DNA from: Trichosphaerium sp. ATCC 40318
Taxonomy: Eukaryota > Discosea > Flabellinia > Trichosidae
DNA: 64,000 bases
Assembly: GCA_038496445.1 (NCBI GenBank)
Contig: JALMLS010000213.1
Coordinates: forward strand, 359,554 to 423,553
Reading direction: 5' to 3'
Shown here: positions 60,034 through 64,000 of the stretch, one piece after another
Numbering within the stretch: position 1 is the stretch's first letter
Layout: each line of letters begins with the position of its first letter
The notes under the pieces: model-generated
Seen by the model: only the letters and a program-made list of their open reading frames with translations
Told to the model about the DNA's origin: nothing
Database searches by the model: none
Program-made: the position numbers and the translations under genes

Positions 60034-63000
60034 TCAAGAGTTCAACGAGCGCCTAATAGCCTCATCAAGGTCCCTATTTATAATAAGATAAAATGTCTAA
60101 ATACATGGTACATTTAAAACAAAAGCGTACATTTCTTCTTTACTTTTACCAGAAGTGGCAGTCCCCAAAGATTCTTGAATAGCACGTTCAAGCAAAGCTT
60201 GCTAAAAAAAGTGTTAAAACCAAGAAAAACTTGGTAAGGAAGGGTACCTCTTCAGCTCTAGTTTGGGATTTGCTCATTTGCATGGCATGTTTCAAGTCTC
60301 TCAAGTCTTTTTTACCATCCACACGCACGTGATTAGCACTTGGCTTGCCACCAAAAGCGAATTGGTCAGTTACACGACGACTGTATTTGTCTTGAACTGC
60401 ATTTGCTGCAATATCAAGTAGTGCAGTCCTACTTCGTAGTGCTACCTAAAAGTTACATTTTAGCTATTAACATCTAATTTTTCTTGTTACCTTTGTAGCG
60501 TTTATAACTTCTGTTCGAGTTCTACACAACACTGGTATGGCCTTTTTTTCAATAACATGAGACAGGGCCTCGCAATGTCGCTCTAGTTCATTTTGCTGGT
60601 GCTCAAACAAATCCTGTACAAAAGTTGTCAGTAAAACAAAAAAAAAAAGTGTTCCAAAGTACTTTGTTTATTTCTGGACAATCGGTTGCCCTAAAATAGC
60701 CAAATATGAATGAATGAGCGAGAACAGTTCTGATCTGGTAACCTCAGGTTAGTTGTGCTGGCTTTATAGTGTTTACCAACCTGTATTAGACCATCAACAG
60801 CATCTTTATAAAACGCACTTGCGGCCCATGAAATACCAGCAACATCTTGCATGCCACACCGCCTTTTTCAAATTTATTAGTATAAAATAGAAAAAGCACT
60901 AAGAGGACTCCTTAATTCGTGTAGTATTTACGTACTTGTGATCTATATGCTTGACCATGCGTGTCTCTATTTTACGTGATTCTATATGACCATTAAAGCG
61001 CTCTGCATAGAATCGAAATCGTTGCCAATCTTGTCTACAGTGTGCGTGAATAAGACGTTGTACGGCAAAATATGTGACAATTATACCTGGACTTCTTGAC
61101 CTTAGCATCCTCTTCAAAAAATCCATTGCATTTGTGATTACTGTACCCATCTGTACCTCCCATTTTGCCAGAACCAAATTTCTTCATGCACAACCAGCAA
61201 AAATGGAATTTGCAACCTTGGCAGGTCATGTGGTTACTAGTTAAGTGTTAGTATTGTACACGAGCAGAGTTGAAAGTAAATGCAAAGAATCAAGCAATTT
61301 CATACCAACCGCCATTCTTCTCTACGAAAGATGTAAGAAAAAAAGACGTGGTTGTTGAGTAATAGTACCAATTGGCGAGTTACATCTTGGGCAAGGCCTA
61401 CTAATTGTCTTTGCGTATGATTCTGTAAGTGCATCATTACCACCCTTTTAGGTCACTTAGCAATAGCGCTCTCACCGCTAACTATGCAACGCACTTCATT
61501 CCTTTTGTTCCACTCCCTAACCATATCGCAAAATGCAGGTGAATGTGCAGGTTCCGAACAACGAAAGCTTCGATAAAAATAGTTAGACATTGAATTAAAC
61601 CCTCACAAAAGGGTTTACCAAAAGTTGTGGCCACATTTGCACTTTATTTGTTCGTTCTTATCTGCTTGAACTTCTTTAAGATGGATGGCATACTTACACC
61701 CTAGTTTTTGTATTAGCAAACTAGAATTACTACACCGCTGTACCAGGTGCTGGACACCACCGCACAAATTGATTTTCATCCACAAAGGAGGCTATGAGTG
61801 TCTTGTTGAATTTTCTCTTTTGTTTTTTATCGCCCACCAACTTGTTAAAAAACGTTATTAGAGAAACAAATATGAGTTATAATACTGTACCTCTAGTACA
61901 GTAAACTCATCTAGTACATAAGTACACTTATGTCCTGGACACGGTATCATCTTTTGTTGCTCTTTAATTTTGATTTCAAGGTAATCCCGCCAACAACCTA
62001 TTAATCAAAACTCTTAGCCTTTAACTGAAGAATAAGGGTAGTACCGATGCAAAAGGCGTGCCCACAAGCAAGAGTCCAAAGAGACTACAAAAGGTAGTCA
62101 GGAATAGCTGCGAATAAAAGTTTCTATTACGCACGGCGTCGTCCATGCAAATTGTACATTCTCCTTCAATTTTCTTTGCAGTGGCTTGTTTGGGCGCACC
62201 CCTTTTTGGCAACTTAACACCAGCACGCTTACACAGCTTGCGTCTGCTATCTTCGCAGAATGTTAAGCAATGTAGAAAATATTTCACAACAAAGAGTTAT
62301 ACCTGCCCAAGCTTCCATGAGCGCTTCTTTGTCCCACTGTAGAGAGTAAGGAAATATATAACAACAGTGAAGTACACAATAACGCCAAAATAAACAAAAA
62401 CGATTCAAAATATGCTCCAAAGAAATAATCACGTGCCTGTTTGTATTGAAGCAACACTCTTCCAGTTGCAAATGGAACCTGCAACACTTCACAAACTTGG
62501 GTAATGTTTTCTTTCTGTCTGGCTATGATATCTTTTTTGCTCAAACATTCGTATTTGGCCTCTAACAGAAAGTGTCAGCGGATTTAAAAAACTGCCAGCA
62601 GTACGTACCTGCAAAACCAGTACTCACAGAAGCATCTGCGAATTTAACGTCAAATTCTGCGGACTCCCCCAAAACGTAATCGTCCTTTGCACACGTGTTA
62701 AAATAGCGTCAACAGAGGAGGTTCAAAATGGCTGTCCTTCAGAACGTTTTGTTTTTTTACAATAACAATAAACAATGAGTCGTACGTTGTCCTCGAAGTC
62801 CATCATGTCATCGTCGTAGTCAGAAGGGGGTTGAAAATCCTCTTCTGACATTGGTTCGTCTTTGTCTTCTATTTCGTCACTATCTTCTATTACGATTGGT
62901 GTGTATTGCTTTACAGGCGCCTTGGGAGCCTGGCATTGGAGAAATTAGGGCGGTTGTTGTTCACATAACGTAATTTTTGTTCAGTACCACAGATTCCAAG

Positions 63001-63059
63001 CTTTGAGCAATGGCTAGGGCCAACATCTCATCTTCTGTCATATTACGGTCGAACGACAT
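60034..63059 (-). CDS. Ariadne-type RBR E3 ubiquitin ligase with three UIM-like motifs
   Basis: Starts MSFDRNMTEDEMLALAIAQS, whose second half is a ubiquitin-interacting motif. An acidic stretch (EDSDEIEDKDEPMSEED) follows, then the Ariadne UBA-like domain (LSKKDIIARQKENITQV, LLQYKQWDKEALMEAW). RING1 begins ECTICMDDA (about 62150) and continues CWRDYLEIKIKEQQKM. An IBR follows. RING2 reads CPRCNSPIGT then EKNGGC-NHMTCQGCKFHFCW, the Cys of GGC being the catalytic cysteine; an intron splits its codon. The Ariadne helical domain follows (RQDWQRFRFYAERFNGHIES). The C-terminus has two more UIM-like helices (LLERAIQESLG, DLDEAIRRSLNS), the last reached through an intron (GTACGC...AAATAG). Unlike typical Ariadne proteins it carries UIMs at both ends. 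Confidence 0.9.
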
Positions 63060-63182
63060 GGTGACGAGGCCTACAAACTTTACACAAACAACATAAGATG
63101 CTTGACTTTTTTTTTTTTCTGACCGACGGAAAAAAAAAAATTCGTTGGTAAACATTGGCAGTTGATTTATTCTACAAACGAG

Positions 63183-63478
63183 ATGTCACGACGCGGAGGC
63201 GGAAAGAAAAAGAACAACAAGCCAAAAGGTGGCAAAAAGAATAACAAGAGAAACAAACGCGCACAAAAAAAAAAGGAGCCAGTTGAGGATTTAGATAAAA
63301 TACTAGCTGATATTAACAATGGGGAACCTGTCGTTGTAACCACGCCTACAACTGAAGAAGCAAACAAGCTTACAGAAGCAAACGAGAAAAAAGAAGTAAC
63401 CGAGCCTAAGGTATGGCCTACAGAGCAGACTGATCCACCTACAGTCCCTGTGTGCCACCTTTTCCCAGACAGTCCTAG
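63183..63478 (+). CDS. METAP2: Methionine aminopeptidase 2, N-terminal fragment cut at a junction
   Basis: Starts MSRRGGGKKKNNKPKGGKKN, the poly-basic eIF2-binding type N-terminus of MetAP2. An acidic linker follows, then WPTEQTDPPTVPVCHLFPDS, matching the family's conserved TDPPSVPICDLYPNG entry into the catalytic domain. Right after FPDS the reading frame enters sequence shared with the phospholipase-B-like gene (SRNP-stop at 63491), so the roughly 350-residue catalytic domain is absent. Either a real rearrangement truncated the gene or the assembly is joined wrongly here. It diverges from the Ariadne gene, starts 123 bp apart. Confidence 0.85.
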
Positions 63479-64000
63479 TAGAAACCCATAAGTACAAATA
63501 AATGAAATAAAACCCTTTTGAGGACATGTTGCAACTGACACAGTGCAGTTGACATTATTTTTGATACTTTAGTTCAAAATAGGAACGTACTGTGCCAGGC
63601 TCGCAAAATGTATTGTAGCCATCAATTAGGCCCTTAAGTTGCATTGTATAGTTGTACATTGTACCCCAAAATACATCCTCATTCTTCTTTAACTCGCAAT
63701 TCTTGACGACTTTTGCAAATCTAGTTTCCAAGGCACGTTTTAGTTCTTTAGCTGTAATGCCTCCCTACAAAAGAAAAAACAAATGATTAGCGGACAAAGT
63801 ACTTGACAGTCTACTTACAGAATTTATAGTGTCATTGTACAGTTTAAACATCGCTCCATGTTCTAGTGACCACATCTACAACCGACTTAATAAATACGGA
63901 AAGAAATGCGCAAGACCATCCGAACCTCACGATAAAATGGCTGTATAGCTTTTTCTGTAAGATATGCCTCCAAGTAACCATCCCATAATAGGATTCTCCC
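63465..64000 (-). pseudogene. Partial duplicate of the phospholipase-B-like gene
   Basis: 63479-64000 matches 52560-53081 with four substitutions and one single-base deletion that I can count. It starts at the 3' end of an intron (CTACTAG acceptor side) and runs off the window. The two exon substitutions (K codons in ELKKNED and AKVV) are synonymous. The deletion (AGTAACCATCCC versus AGTAACCCATCCC, about 63978) would shift the frame in the GMGYLEAY block. The homology breaks at CAGACAG(C)TCCTAGTAGA, a short shared word with MetAP2. Confidence 0.85.

Overview
The window is nuclear DNA of a small, gene-dense, AT-rich unicellular eukaryote. Almost every gene is cut by many short GT-AG introns, often about 40-60 nt, with a preferred GTACGT-like donor, a CTAAC-type branch point and a TAG acceptor. 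The gene set is purely eukaryotic: myosin I, a cyclophilin of the PPIL3 type, an Ariadne RBR ligase, RanBPM, a SIRT6-type sirtuin, an ABCB transporter, a mitochondrial Kae1/Qri7 protein and a phospholipase-B-like protein. Amoeboid or opisthokont-like protists share such a set, but I cannot name the lineage from sequence alone. Open reading frames here are mostly single exons, so I rebuilt genes by joining exons across splice sites that restore family-conserved residues.

Layout: 0.3-6.7 kb holds a hypothetical gene, PPIL3 (minus), a long helical hypothetical gene (plus), and an acidic repeat gene. 7.0-17.0 kb is a minus-strand run: myosin I (SH3 tail end first), a PH-PH-FHA adaptor, a small hypothetical and a C2-CAMK kinase. 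Two adjacent tRNA genes (Gln-UUG, His-GUG) follow, then a small mitochondrial-type membrane protein.

19.0-25.0 kb looks like a fast-evolving accessory island. It has a secreted beta-helix-like/Cys-rich receptor-like protein, a membrane-anchored ADP-ribosyltransferase-like protein, and three decayed copies of an F-box/leucine-rich-repeat gene that flank the ADP-ribosyltransferase-like gene on both sides.

25.4-36.3 kb has a MoaD/ThiS-like beta-grasp protein, a very large Clu/TPR/RCC1 gene, a monoamine-oxidase-like flavoenzyme and two tandem F-box/MORN-type repeat paralogs. 36.6-51.3 kb has RanBPM, an EF-hand protein, SIRT6, an SLC49/FLVCR-type transporter, a mucin-like surface protein, an MPPED-type phosphoesterase, an ABCB half-transporter and mitochondrial Kae1. 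51.4-63.5 kb has a phospholipase-B-like gene, an N-acylated small protein, a large polytopic membrane protein with RGG-like inserts, an unknown protein, an Ariadne ligase with three ubiquitin-interacting motifs, and the 5' end of MetAP2.

MetAP2 breaks off at about 63.47 kb, where a roughly 99% identical copy of about 520 bp of the phospholipase-B-like gene begins and runs off the window. Intergenic gaps are tiny: 40 bp and 60 bp between divergent starts, and 5 bp between two convergent stop codons. The palindrome CACGTG occurs more than 40 times, far above composition-based expectation.
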